Assembly: GCF_008124865.1 (NCBI RefSeq)
Contig: NZ_VNHY01000001.1
Location: forward strand, 310,001-374,000
Direction: 5' to 3'
Source of the DNA: Fodinibius salinus
Lineage (GTDB): Bacteria > Bacteroidota > Rhodothermia > Balneolales > Balneolaceae
DNA: 64,000 nucleotides
Shown here: positions 9,000 through 17,719 of the stretch, in pieces
Position numbering within the stretch: the first letter of the stretch is position 1
Layout of the letters: each line of letters begins with the position of its first letter
Notes under the pieces: model-generated
What the model was told of the DNA's origin: nothing
The model's input: only the letters and a program-made list of their open reading frames with translations
Databases searched by the model: none
Translations under genes and position numbers: made by a program

Positions 9000-11900
9000 T
9001 TAAACTTCTGATTTTGGTTCTATATCATTATACACCTTGCGATCCATGATAGCGTACATCGTTGGGATGACCACTAGCGTTAGTAGTGTGGCGACAATAA
9101 GACCTGCAATTACGGTAATAGCCATAGGTGCACGCAGCTCTGCACCGTCTCCAAATCCCAGTGCAAGCGGCAACAGCCCCAGCGCTGTGGTAAGCGTTGT
9201 CATCAAAATGGGACGTAGTCTCGACTTGCCGCCTTCCAGGATGGCTTTAATTTTGCTCATACCTTGTTCGCGAAGCTGGTTAATCAGATCAACAAGTACA
9301 ATAGCGTTGTTTACGACAATACCGGTAAGCAATATGAGACCAATAAATACGACTACGCTGATGGTAGAGCCGGTAATCCAAAGCCCCAGTATGGCACCTA
9401 CTAGCGCCAACGGAATCGTAAAAAGGATGATAAACGGGTGTAAAAGCGATTCGAACTGTGAGGCCATCACCAAATAGACCAGAAATACTGCTAGTGATAA
9501 TGCAAATAGCAGTGACTGAAATGAATCAGACATTTCTTCGTTTTGTCCGCTTATACTGGCTTGCAGACCGCTGGGGATCGTCGTATTGTCAATAATAGAT
9601 TGAATTTCTTGCGCCGCTGATCCCAAATCACCATACTGCAAATTGGCTGTAACCAGTGCCACTCGCTGCTGCGCAACTCTCCGGATTTCACTAGGTCCGT
9701 TAGCGATTTTGATATCTGCAATACTTGAGAGTGGTATCGGAGATCGACTGTCTGGATTAACAATAAGATTTTTGATATCAGCAAAGGAGGAACGATCCTG
9801 TTTTTTCGCGCGGACGAGCACATCAATTTTTTCGTTTCGCCACGAATATCGAGTGGCTACATCACCGCGTACTTTACTAACAACAAGATCAGCTACCTCG
9901 TGAACCTGCAGGCCCAAAGATGCTGCTTTTGAACGATTAAAATTGATTTGTATTTCGGGATTTCCCTGTTTCATTGTTGATTTTACATCCGTGAAGCGGT
10001 CTTTGCCCTCGATTTTATGCAAAATTTTATTACTGACAGTGGTAAGTTTATCCAGGTTATATCCGGTTATTTCTACTTCAACTGGTGTCTCAAAGGTAAA
10101 GAGTGATGGACGCGAAAAGTTATATTCCAGCCCGGGGATACGCTGCAGGTCAGCCCGTAGCTTATGCATAGTTTCCTCCTCAAGTGGGCGGTCCGCAGCG
10201 CCAGCCAGTGTTACATTAAGCTCTCCCCAGTTTTCGCCGCCCTGGCTGGGACTGGCGTCCAACTGGTTACCTGTTCCTGCTACTGCAAAAGTCGTGTTGA
10301 TAACTGATATATCTTGAGCTACATGCTGTACTTTTTGGAGAGCGCGGTCGGTTTGTTCAATAGGTGTACCGGGCGGAAGCTGAAATTCTACATTAAATTC
10401 TCCCTGCGAAAGCGAGGGGATTAACTCCATCCCAAGTTGTGGGACCAGCATTAGCGTACCGAGCAGTGATAAGAATGCAAAAGAAATAACGGCAAACCGA
10501 TGGCGCAGCGACCACCTGAGCAGGTTCGGATATCGTTCTTCAATAGAAGAGAATGCGTCGTCAAAGCCGTTGAGTAGGGGAGTAATTAACACCGATATCC
10601 ATTTGCTGATCGTATGTATTATCTTTTTGCCAACACCGATACAAAATGCGGGTATAGTTTCGAATACAAAGAGACGTGTTTTGCGCAACCATCCGCCTAC
10701 TTTTGTTTTGGGCTCACGAAGTTCAGGTTTTTTAACTTCAGGCTTTTCTCGGCCCGCCAGTGACGACATCATGGGGATGAGCGTGATTGCTACAACTAGT
10801 GAGGCCAGCAGTGAAAAGGTAACTGTAAGTGCCTGGTCACGGAATAGCTGACCCGCAATGCCGTGAACAAAAACGAGGGGAAAGAATACGGCAATAGTTG
10901 TGAGGGTAGAGGCAACAACCGCCATTCCCACTTCCCCCGCGCCGTCTTTGGCAGCCTGTAGCGGACCTTTACCCATCTCGCGATGCCTCGATATATTTTC
11001 GAGCACTACAATAGAGTTATCTACCAGCAGGCCAATTCCCAGGGCAATACCACCCAGCGACATAATGTTGAGAGTGATATCATTGCCGTACATCAGGTTA
11101 AAAGTGGCAATGACCGAAACAGGAATAGAAAGCGAAATGATAACAGTAGCCCACAAATTGCGAAGGAACAGGTACAGGATGATGACAGCTAAAATACCGC
11201 CGATAATACCTGCGTCCACAACTTCGCCCACAGCTGATGAAATAAAGGTAGATTGGTCATAAATTTTTGTTACCGCCATGCCTTCGGGCAATCGTTCGGC
11301 GATATTGTCTATTTGGGATTCTACATTTGACGCTACATTTACCGTATTGGCATCGCCCTCTTTATAGATTGCAATTTCAACTGCCTCTTGTCCGTTTAGG
11401 CGTGTAATAGCTTTGCGCTCCTTGTATCCCTGAGTAATGTCAGCAAGATCTTTTAAATAAACGGGTGAACCGTTATTGCTGGTCACTACCACGTTCTTAA
11501 TATCATCAATATTTTGGAACTGGTTGAGCGTACGAACCAGATATTGTTGGGTCCCTTCTTCCAGACGTCCACCGGAAAGATTGACATTTTCTGCTTCAAG
11601 TACCCTTGTAATTTGTTGTATAGGGATATTCAAGTGAGCCAACCGCTGTTGATCAACAGATACTTGTATTTCTTCCTTGAGTCCCCCGCTTATTTTTGTT
11701 GATGCGACTCCCAGTGCCGACTGCAAATCTTTTTTTATTTGTTCATCAGCAAATCGGCGTAGCTTTTTAAGTTGAGTTATGTTCTGCCGAGATGAATCCT
11801 GCTTTGCGGCAACTGATGCAATGATATCATTTTCGGATTCATCATCTTCCAGGTAAAAGGCGTACCTCATAATAGGGTCAAGGGTGGGATCAAACCGTAA

Positions 11901-12278
11901 AATGACCGGTTGCTCTACCTCCAGTGGTAATTGCAATGCATCAAGTTTTTCGCGTACGTCGATACTGGCAAAATCCATATCGGTACCCCATGCAAACTCC
12001 AGCGTTACATCAGACTGGCCCGATCTTGAAATAGAGCGTACCTGCTGTACATTTTTTACAACACCCAGTGCTTCTTCAATAGGTTTGGAAACCAAGTTTT
12101 CAACTTCTGCAGGCGCCGCTCCTTCAAATTCAGTGCGGACAGTTAAAGTAGGATAACTGAGCTCAGGAAGTAGGTTAATATTTAGTCGGCTGAGGGCAAC
12201 GAACCCAAAGAGGATAATGCCGATAGTGAACATTGCAATCGTCACTTTTCGCCGGATGGAAAAATCAATCACTTTCAT
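9000..12278 (-). CDS. efflux RND transporter permease (first permease of the operon)
   Basis: A 1092-residue RND inner-membrane permease, longer than its neighbour because of an extended segment near residues 500-560 between the two membrane halves. It has the usual N-terminal helix, the periplasmic porter domains, the TM4 motif GLLVDNSIVVLENISRH with the proton-relay Asp, and the C-terminal GIVVNNAIVLVDLINQLREQG and GGKSRLRPILMT motifs. It lies 21 bases after the adaptor gene and 28 before the second permease. Sequence type suggests hydrophobic or amphiphilic substrates rather than metals, but this is not firm. No outer-membrane TolC gene is in this operon, so it must share one encoded elsewhere. 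Confidence 0.92.
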   Translation of the reverse strand: MKVIDFSIRRKVTIAMFTIGIILFGFVALSRLNINLLPELSYPTLTVRTEFEGAAPAEVENLVSKPIEEALGVVKNVQQVRSISRSGQSDVTLEFAWGTDMDFASIDVREKLDALQLPLEVEQPVILRFDPTLDPIMRYAFYLEDDESENDIIASVAAKQDSSRQNITQLKKLRRFADEQIKKDLQSALGVASTKISGGLKEEIQVSVDQQRLAHLNIPIQQITRVLEAENVNLSGGRLEEGTQQYLVRTLNQFQNIDDIKNVVVTSNNGSPVYLKDLADITQGYKERKAITRLNGQEAVEIAIYKEGDANTVNVASNVESQIDNIAERLPEGMAVTKIYDQSTFISSAVGEVVDAGIIGGILAVIILYLFLRNLWATVIISLSIPVSVIATFNLMYGNDITLNIMSLGGIALGIGLLVDNSIVVLENISRHREMGKGPLQAAKDGAGEVGMAVVASTLTTIAVFFPLVFVHGIAGQLFRDQALTVTFSLLASLVVAITLIPMMSSLAGREKPEVKKPELREPKTKVGGWLRKTRLFVFETIPAFCIGVGKKIIHTISKWISVLITPLLNGFDDAFSSIEERYPNLLRWSLRHRFAVISFAFLSLLGTLMLVPQLGMELIPSLSQGEFNVEFQLPPGTPIEQTDRALQKVQHVAQDISVINTTFAVAGTGNQLDASPSQGGENWGELNVTLAGAADRPLEEETMHKLRADLQRIPGLEYNFSRPSLFTFETPVEVEITGYNLDKLTTVSNKILHKIEGKDRFTDVKSTMKQGNPEIQINFNRSKAASLGLQVHEVADLVVSKVRGDVATRYSWRNEKIDVLVRAKKQDRSSFADIKNLIVNPDSRSPIPLSSIADIKIANGPSEIRRVAQQRVALVTANLQYGDLGSAAQEIQSIIDNTTIPSGLQASISGQNEEMSDSFQSLLFALSLAVFLVYLVMASQFESLLHPFIILFTIPLALVGAILGLWITGSTISVVVFIGLILLTGIVVNNAIVLVDLINQLREQGMSKIKAILEGGKSRLRPILMTTLTTALGLLPLALGFGDGAELRAPMAITVIAGLIVATLLTLVVIPTMYAIMDRKVYNDIEPKSEV

Positions 12279-12299
12279 AACTTGCGGATACTTATCTTA

Positions 12300-13355
12300 T
12301 TAATCTTCTACAATTTTAACCAGTGCACTGTCTTGCAGGCTGCTTTGTCCCACAGTTACGACAGTATCAGCAGGCTGCAATCCGTCTGAAATTTCAACAG
12401 CGTTGCCATTTTCATATCCTACCTGTACCTGTTTGCGAAATGCCATGTTATTTCGGATGACAAATACATTACTCGTTTCGTCTTCGTTAATGATGGCATT
12501 TTTAGGGATAGTTGGCGTATTAAGATGTGTGTCATACACAATCTGCACTTGTCCAAACATGCCCGGTTTTAACCGACGAGATTCATCTTTGACTGATACG
12601 GTAACCTCAAATGTTCCAGTCTCGGAATCTACCGTGGGACTAATACGCAACACTTTGCCTTCAAAAGTCTTGTTGGCTACGGCATCAACTTGTATCAGTG
12701 CCTGTTGGCCTTTTTGCAATTTTTCCATTTCATGCTCTGGAACGTTGAGGACGGCCAGGAGAGGGTCAAAATCAGTAATCTGAAAAACTTCCTGATCAGC
12801 ATTGATCATATTGCCTTTTTTGATCAGGCGCTCTGAGATGACACCCGCGATGGGCGCTCGAATGTGAGTATATTTAACCTGCAGCTTGGCTAGCTCATAA
12901 TCTGATTGTTGGGCCTGATATTCATACTTGGCATTTTCATATTCTTGAGCGCTGATGAGCTCTTTCTTATATAATTCTTTCTTTCGGTTAAGGTCATTTT
13001 CAAGCCGATCCATTGTTGCCTTGGCGCGCTTGGCTTCGAGCTGTAGTTGCTCATCCTCAAGTTCTGCTAATACGGTTCCTTGTTGTACAACATCTCCCTC
13101 TTCAACGTGGAGCTTGTTAACAATTCCCCGAACTTTGGATACTACCATTGCTTCTTCATCGGCTTCAAGGGTAACGGTATTGGAGTAATAAGCCGAAATA
13201 TCATCGGTTTTTACGGTAGCGACTTCTACGGGTACGGTAGCTGTGGAATCTTCGTCAGCAATATTTTTGGATGATGATGTAGAACTGCACGAAGAAATGA
13301 CAACTACCGAAAGCCCGACCACACTAACTACTGCCCATTGCAAAAAATATTTCAT
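12300..13355 (-). CDS. efflux RND periplasmic adaptor (membrane fusion lipoprotein)
   Basis: A 351-residue adaptor linking the RND permeases to an outer-membrane channel. The N-terminus is a lipoprotein signal with lipobox ISSC at Cys23 and a serine-rich tether. A split biotinyl-lipoyl domain follows (GIVNKLHVEEGDVVQQGTVLAEL and HIRAPIAGVISE), separated by a coiled-coil hairpin of about residues 100-150. Beta-barrel and membrane-proximal domains complete the HlyD/AcrA layout (LNVPEHEMEKLQKGQ, then RLKPGMFGQVQI). It is the first gene of the operon. Confidence 0.92.
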   Translation of the reverse strand: MKYFLQWAVVSVVGLSVVVISSCSSTSSSKNIADEDSTATVPVEVATVKTDDISAYYSNTVTLEADEEAMVVSKVRGIVNKLHVEEGDVVQQGTVLAELEDEQLQLEAKRAKATMDRLENDLNRKKELYKKELISAQEYENAKYEYQAQQSDYELAKLQVKYTHIRAPIAGVISERLIKKGNMINADQEVFQITDFDPLLAVLNVPEHEMEKLQKGQQALIQVDAVANKTFEGKVLRISPTVDSETGTFEVTVSVKDESRRLKPGMFGQVQIVYDTHLNTPTIPKNAIINEDETSNVFVIRNNMAFRKQVQVGYENGNAVEISDGLQPADTVVTVGQSSLQDSALVKIVED

Positions 13356-13882
13356 AATATTCTACGCATTTGAATTGTCAATTATTTGCAATCTAATACG
13401 CTGGCAGATTTAAAAATGTTACAAAAAATTATTTTTATGGGCGTTTAAAGCTTTAAAAGTGTGATTTTGAGTGGATTCTAAGTATTTAGGGAAGGGATAG
13501 AAAAACGCTTCTGTAAGGTATTGTTGAGGAGTGTCTCTACTGTATGAATGGCAGCCAAGAGATTTTCAGTGATATTGATAGGCGTGAACTTTTACTGGGT
13601 AATGATCCGTTCCCATGTTTTAAGTTAGCCGAATTTACAGCAAGTATTTTGAACGAATCGGTGTGCTGATCGAAATGCTACAAGCATCAACAAGTTGCTA
13701 AAGATAATAGCAAAAAATTATGTAAGGGCAAGATTATATTCGCTTTGACATCACATACAAGCATATTATTGGGGAGATTATCCTTAGGTTCACTGGTCTA
13801 TCAACGGGATATCGAAATTAGCTTATCAGCGTTAATACCGTTATTATCAGAGTCACAAAAATAAATCCTAATGTACTGATTT
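13356..13882. other. intergenic region upstream of the divergent RND and B12 loci
   Basis: About 530 bases between the divergent RND operon and the first cobalamin riboswitch. It should hold promoters for both directions. Reading frames are short and broken; none looks like a real gene. I cannot place a promoter confidently. Confidence 0.5.
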
Positions 13883-14098
13883 GATACGGTTCTGAAGATC
13901 TTGTATCTGAGATTCAGTTAAAATGGGAATCCGGTGATCTATTCCGACAGCTGTCGGAATCAAGAGTCCGGAGCAGTCCCCGCTGCTGTAAGCTCTCCGC
14001 ACAATTCGGTGCGCATTGAGGTTAATAAATCCACTCCTGTTTTTTAGACAGGGGGAAGGTGCTCAAAAGTAGAGTAAGCCAGAAGACCTGCCGTTGTC
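13883..14098 (+). promoter_or_regulatory. cobalamin riboswitch 1
   Basis: The conserved core of the adenosylcobalamin riboswitch family is readable: GGGAATCCGGTG at 13925, the P4 partner GTCCGGAGC near 13966, the L5 segment CCCCGCTGCTGTAA near 13978, CCACT...GGGGAAGG in the peripheral arm near 14031-14059, and the invariant AAGCCAGAAGACCTGCC at 14076-14092. A P1 helix can be formed between 13883-13889 and 14091-14098 with one bulge. Loop L4 is enlarged by a perfect 20-base palindrome at 13941-13960. It precedes the B12 ABC transporter genes, which it should repress when cobalamin is abundant. Confidence 0.93.
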
Positions 14099-14111
14099 AA
14101 TGAAGGAAAAT

Positions 14112-14128
14112 GCTTTCGGGAGAAAAGC
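14112..14128 (+). promoter_or_regulatory. P13-like expression-platform hairpin of riboswitch 1
   Basis: Five base pairs (GCTTT with AAAGC) enclose the loop CGGGAGA. The loop CGGG at 14117-14120 is complementary to CCCG of riboswitch loop L5 at 13979-13982, as expected for the L5-L13 kissing interaction. The loop also contains GGGAG, a Shine-Dalgarno-like sequence 13 bases before the ATG at 14136, so ligand binding could hide the ribosome site. The pairing is read from sequence; the regulatory effect is inferred. Confidence 0.65.
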
Positions 14129-14135
14129 TGTATCC

Positions 14136-15323
14136 ATGATTCAACGATTATCATCTTTCCTGCACGTTCGTTCATTTCTACTGGTTCTGTTTGTTGTAAT
14201 AGTAGGTTGGGGATGCCAATCTGCTGATCCCCCCCAAGATAGCCAGCAATCTGCTACTGTTGATTCGGTTCGATTTAGCCATCAGGTGCACGCAAAGTAT
14301 GCCGATGGATTCCAGATCAGCTACCACCAAAACTATAAGTTGCTTGAAATTCTGAAGCCGTTTCAAGATCAAGTGGACACTCTGCGTTACTCATTGGTTC
14401 CCAGAGAGATAGCTGATCAAATACAGGTCAAAAATACCGAGGAAATTGCTATCCCTGTCAGAAGTCTTATTGCCACTTCTACCACTCATCTGGGTCTTAC
14501 AGAAATGCTTAACATCAATGGAATTATTACCGGCATGGTAGGTGCTGAATATGTGTACAACCGGCAAATAAGAAACAGATTTAAAGAAGGAAAAATCACC
14601 CGGTTTACCTCTGGAGAATTCAATAAAGAACAGGCTATGGCCATGCAGCCTGATTTGCTAATGATCTCAGGCGGAGAGTCTTCACAGTTCGATAATTATC
14701 GTGTGCTTATGGAATCCGGTATCGACGTAATGGTAAACTCCGAGTGGCTGGAGACTACGCCCCTGGGCAAGGCTGAATGGGTAAAAGTAATGGCTGCACT
14801 GGTTAACAAAGAAAAATTAGCAAATCAAAAATTTGGAGCGGTTGCAAAAGAGTATAACCGTTTGAAGGCCGCCACAGATACAGTAGGTCAGAAACCATTG
14901 GTCATAAATAATATGCCCTATAAAGGAGCCTGGTTTGTTTCAGGCGGAGATAGCTTTACAGCCCGATATCTGAAAGATGCCGGTGCTGACTATCCTTGGT
15001 ATTCATCTAGTGAAACTGGTGGATTGCGGAAAGATTTTGAAGCCGTTTATGAAAAGGGGTTGCAGGCAGACGTTTGGTTGAATCCCGGTGCGACAACATC
15101 AAAAGAAGAAGTTCTGGCCAAAGATGCTCGGTTTAAGGATTTTAAATCCTACCAAACGGGCAGAATTTATAACAATAACCGTCGCCTGAATGAGTCGGGC
15201 GGCAATGATTTTTGGGAATCTGGCGTGGTGCATCCCGAAATACTTTTGGCCGACCTGATCAAGATTCTTCACCCTGAGTTAGTGCCCGATCACGAGTTGT
15301 ATTATTATCAACAATTGGATTAA
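14136..15323 (+). CDS. cobalamin-type ABC transporter substrate-binding lipoprotein (BtuF-like)
   Basis: A 395-residue periplasmic binding protein of the class III (BtuF/FepB-like) fold. The frame also has a TTG at 14094 and an ATG at 14100, but these lie in the riboswitch. The ATG at 14136 follows the P13 hairpin and starts directly with a signal sequence ending in a Cys at residue 27, so I chose it. The first lobe starts at about residue 65 (DQVDTLRYSLVPREIADQ), and QAMAMQPDLLMISGGE is the usual loop of this family. The second lobe contains KPLVINNMPYKGAWFVSGGDSF. The C-terminal PEILLADLIKILHPE helix is typical. Cobalamin specificity is inferred from the riboswitch and the neighbours; a siderophore ligand would otherwise be possible. 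Confidence 0.87.
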   Translation: MIQRLSSFLHVRSFLLVLFVVIVGWGCQSADPPQDSQQSATVDSVRFSHQVHAKYADGFQISYHQNYKLLEILKPFQDQVDTLRYSLVPREIADQIQVKNTEEIAIPVRSLIATSTTHLGLTEMLNINGIITGMVGAEYVYNRQIRNRFKEGKITRFTSGEFNKEQAMAMQPDLLMISGGESSQFDNYRVLMESGIDVMVNSEWLETTPLGKAEWVKVMAALVNKEKLANQKFGAVAKEYNRLKAATDTVGQKPLVINNMPYKGAWFVSGGDSFTARYLKDAGADYPWYSSSETGGLRKDFEAVYEKGLQADVWLNPGATTSKEEVLAKDARFKDFKSYQTGRIYNNNRRLNESGGNDFWESGVVHPEILLADLIKILHPELVPDHELYYYQQLD

Positions 15324-15342
15324 CCTTTTAACTGAATAATTG

Positions 15343-16407
15343 ATGAACGAAGACCCCATACATAACCGAAGGGGAGGTTATTCGCTATATTTTGTACTGC
15401 TAGCCACTGCGGTTGTAGTACTCTTTGTGCTTAATCTGGCACTTGGTTCGGTAGACATCCCCATCGGAGATATTGTGGCAATATTAGGTGGTGGAGAGGT
15501 AGGTAACGGGGCATGGCATAAGATTGTAATCAATATTCGTATTCCCCGGGCTGTAACAGCTATTTTGGCAGGGAGTGCGCTCTCGGTGGGAGGATTGCAG
15601 ATGCAAACATTGTTTCGCAACCCGCTGGCGGGTCCTTCGGTATTGGGAATTACCGCAGGTGCCAGTTTGGGAGTAGCTATCGTAATGCTTGCTGCCGGTA
15701 CAATCACCAGTATTTTTGCCATCCAACAGTTCTCGGCGCTTGGCAGCTGGTTAATCGTAGGTGCTGCCAGTGCCGGTGCCGCAGGGGTGTTGCTTCTGAT
15801 CTTATTGATATCCATAAAGGTACGGGATAATGTAACCTTACTTATCATTGGACTTATGATTGGCAATATTACCATCGCCGTGGTAAGTGTTTGGCAGTAT
15901 TTTAGTAGTCCGGAGCAAATTCAGGATTACCTGATTTGGACCTTTGGAAGTCTTGGCGGTGTGCCGCTCAATCAGCTGTGGATTCTAGGAGCTGTAACAA
16001 TTGTGGGCGGTGGACTAGCACTGGCTTTATCAAAACCGTTAAACGGTTTGCTGCTGGGTGAAAACTACGCTCGCAGCATGGGCCTGTCGGTTACCGCTTC
16101 GCGCATCTGGATTATTGTAAGTACCAGTCTGCTGGCTGGTGGAATTACAGCCTTTTGTGGTCCCATTGGGTTTGTAGGTATAGCAGTGCCGCATCTAACG
16201 CGTTCGTTGCTGGGTACTAATGATCACCGCGTGCTTATTCCAGCAACTTTGCTGATGGGTGCACTGTTGCTGTTGGCCTGTGATATCATTGCACAAGTGC
16301 CCGGCTCATCAACTACGCTGCCCATTAGTGCAGTCACTTCAATGGTAGGTTCTCCTGTCGTTATTTGGGTCATTATTCAGCGAAAAAATCTAAAGGCCTC
16401 ATTTTGA
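15343..16407 (+). CDS. FecCD-family ABC permease (BtuC-like)
   Basis: A 354-residue inner-membrane permease of the iron/cobalamin importer family, with about ten hydrophobic segments. Hallmarks include IPRAVTAILAGSALSVGG, the FRNPLAGPSVLGITAGASLG motif and, near the C-terminus, GPIGFVGIAVPHLTR, followed by the DIIAQ segment that contacts the ATPase. I start it at the ATG (15343) rather than the adjacent TTG at 15340. It follows the binding-protein gene by 19 bases, and its TGA stop overlaps the ATG of the ATPase gene by one base, which points to translational coupling. Cobalamin as substrate is inferred from the locus. Confidence 0.9.
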   Translation: MNEDPIHNRRGGYSLYFVLLATAVVVLFVLNLALGSVDIPIGDIVAILGGGEVGNGAWHKIVINIRIPRAVTAILAGSALSVGGLQMQTLFRNPLAGPSVLGITAGASLGVAIVMLAAGTITSIFAIQQFSALGSWLIVGAASAGAAGVLLLILLISIKVRDNVTLLIIGLMIGNITIAVVSVWQYFSSPEQIQDYLIWTFGSLGGVPLNQLWILGAVTIVGGGLALALSKPLNGLLLGENYARSMGLSVTASRIWIIVSTSLLAGGITAFCGPIGFVGIAVPHLTRSLLGTNDHRVLIPATLLMGALLLLACDIIAQVPGSSTTLPISAVTSMVGSPVVIWVIIQRKNLKASF

Positions 16408-17426
16408 TGGATAACCAAGAAATCATATCGACCCGTGATTTATCTATTGGATTTCCACCTGCCGGGTCACAAACTTCGGCTACAGTTGTAGGATCAGATA
16501 TCAATGTAAACTTACAAGGGGGCGAAATTGTGTGCTTGCTGGGGCCCAACGGATCGGGTAAGTCCACACTTATTCGCACACTAGCTGGCCTGCACAGGCC
16601 GCTGGATGGAAGAGTACAGCTGAGCGGACACAATATTGACGAGCTGGCCAACCGGGAAAAAGCGCAGCAAATAAGTACGGTATTGACCGATCGACTGACG
16701 ATTGGAAACCTGAGTGTCTACGAGCTGGTTGCCTTTGGTCGTTCTCCCTATACCGGCTGGTTTGGATCGCTTACCGAGCAGGACGAAGAAATTGTAAGCT
16801 GGGCCATTCGATCCACCGGCATTGAGCATTTTGTAGATCGCGATGTCCTACGAATCAGCGACGGGGAGCGCCAGAAAGTTATGATTGCCCGAGCGCTGGC
16901 GCAGGATACAGAGGGCATCTTGTTGGATGAACCTACGGCCCATCTGGATTTGCCTAACAGGGTAGAAGTGATGCGACTTCTGCGGAAGTTGGCTCATCAA
17001 ACACAAAAGGCCATTTTGCTTTCTACACATGAACTGGATTTAGCTCTGAAGGCAGCGGATACCCTTTGGCTTATAAACCGCAAGGGACAGGTAATAACCG
17101 GTACACCTGAAGATTTAGTGCTCGACGGTACCTTCGAGGCAGTTTTTGAGCGCGACAGTTTTGATTTCGATCGCAGTACGGGTTCTTTTACGCTTCATCA
17201 TCCCCAAAAGGAGCCAGTGCATCTGACGGGCGATACGGTTGGCGTATTTTGGACGCGCAGAGCTCTTGAGCGAGAAGGGCATCGAGTAACTGAGTCTAAC
17301 GGAACTGAATTGCAGGTTAAAGTGCAACAGGATAGCAATACATTTAGCTGGCAGTTTATAAAGGGAAATACGACCACTCGTTGCGAATCCATGAAAGCAC
17401 TACTCGATGAGCTGAATGACAGATGA
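16407..17426 (+). CDS. ABC transporter ATP-binding protein (BtuD-like) with C-terminal extension
   Basis: A 339-residue ATPase that powers the importer. Walker A GPNGSGKST lies near residue 50, the signature is a variant RISDGERQK (Ser and Asp in place of the usual LSGG pattern), Walker B is EGILLDEPTAHLD, and the switch His is in LLSTHELD. The frame opens earlier with a TTG at 16365, but the ATG at 16407 overlaps the permease stop (TGATG) and is preferred. Typical BtuD/FepC proteins are about 250-270 residues. This one adds roughly 85 residues after DSFDFDRSTGSF with mixed alpha/beta character and no motif I can name. The extension may be regulatory. Confidence 0.9.
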   Translation: MDNQEIISTRDLSIGFPPAGSQTSATVVGSDINVNLQGGEIVCLLGPNGSGKSTLIRTLAGLHRPLDGRVQLSGHNIDELANREKAQQISTVLTDRLTIGNLSVYELVAFGRSPYTGWFGSLTEQDEEIVSWAIRSTGIEHFVDRDVLRISDGERQKVMIARALAQDTEGILLDEPTAHLDLPNRVEVMRLLRKLAHQTQKAILLSTHELDLALKAADTLWLINRKGQVITGTPEDLVLDGTFEAVFERDSFDFDRSTGSFTLHHPQKEPVHLTGDTVGVFWTRRALEREGHRVTESNGTELQVKVQQDSNTFSWQFIKGNTTTRCESMKALLDELNDR

Positions 17427-17488
17427 TTTTATTTTTTTAGTTTCAATTGATCCATAAAGCTGCTAAGTTTACACGCTCTTTGAAATAG

Positions 17489-17673
17489 CAATTGGTTCCC
17501 TATGAAAATAGGGTGAAAAGGGAATTTCGTGCCTTCGAGTATTCGGAGAAGTCGAAAGCTGTACCCGCAACTGTGATTCCATCATTATGTTGCCTCTTAT
17601 CTTGTTACCACTATCCGTCGGTTGGCGGATGGGAAGGTAAGGCAACAGGAAAAGCCAGGAGACCTGCCTATTG
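17489..17673 (+). promoter_or_regulatory. cobalamin riboswitch 2
   Basis: A second complete cobalamin riboswitch, inside the gap between the ATPase and the TonB receptor. Visible core elements are GGGAATTTCGTG near 17520, the P4 partner CGAAAGC near 17553, L5 ACCCGCAACTGTG near 17563, CCACT...GGGAAGGT in the peripheral arm near 17610-17638, and GCCAGGAGACCTGCC at 17654-17668. P1 can form between 17489-17495 and 17667-17673. L4 is again longer than the family minimum, here with an imperfect TTCGAG/TTCGGAG hairpin. It should control the outer-membrane receptor and its lipoprotein partner separately from the ABC genes. Confidence 0.93.
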
Positions 17674-17687
17674 ATACTATTTCGAAA

Positions 17688-17707
17688 AACTTTCGGGAGT
17701 TAAAGTT
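17688..17707 (+). promoter_or_regulatory. P13-like expression-platform hairpin of riboswitch 2
   Basis: Six base pairs (AACTTT with AAAGTT) enclose the loop CGGGAGTT. The CGGG at 17694-17697 is complementary to CCCG of L5 at 17564-17567. The loop is nearly the same as that after riboswitch 1 although the stem sequence differs, which supports a conserved structure. The ATG is at 17720; the closer GAGAAG at 17709-17714 may be the ribosome site here. Confidence 0.62.
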
Positions 17708-17719
17708 TGAGAAGTTACC

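Noticed and set aside
14094-14135. Earlier starts (TTG 14094, ATG 14100) for the BtuF-like gene
   Set aside because: They lie at the 3' edge of the riboswitch and would put a non-signal sequence before the lipoprotein signal peptide.
17492-17674. 60-residue open frame within 17492-17674
   Set aside because: It lies wholly inside the second cobalamin riboswitch, whose conserved core explains the sequence.
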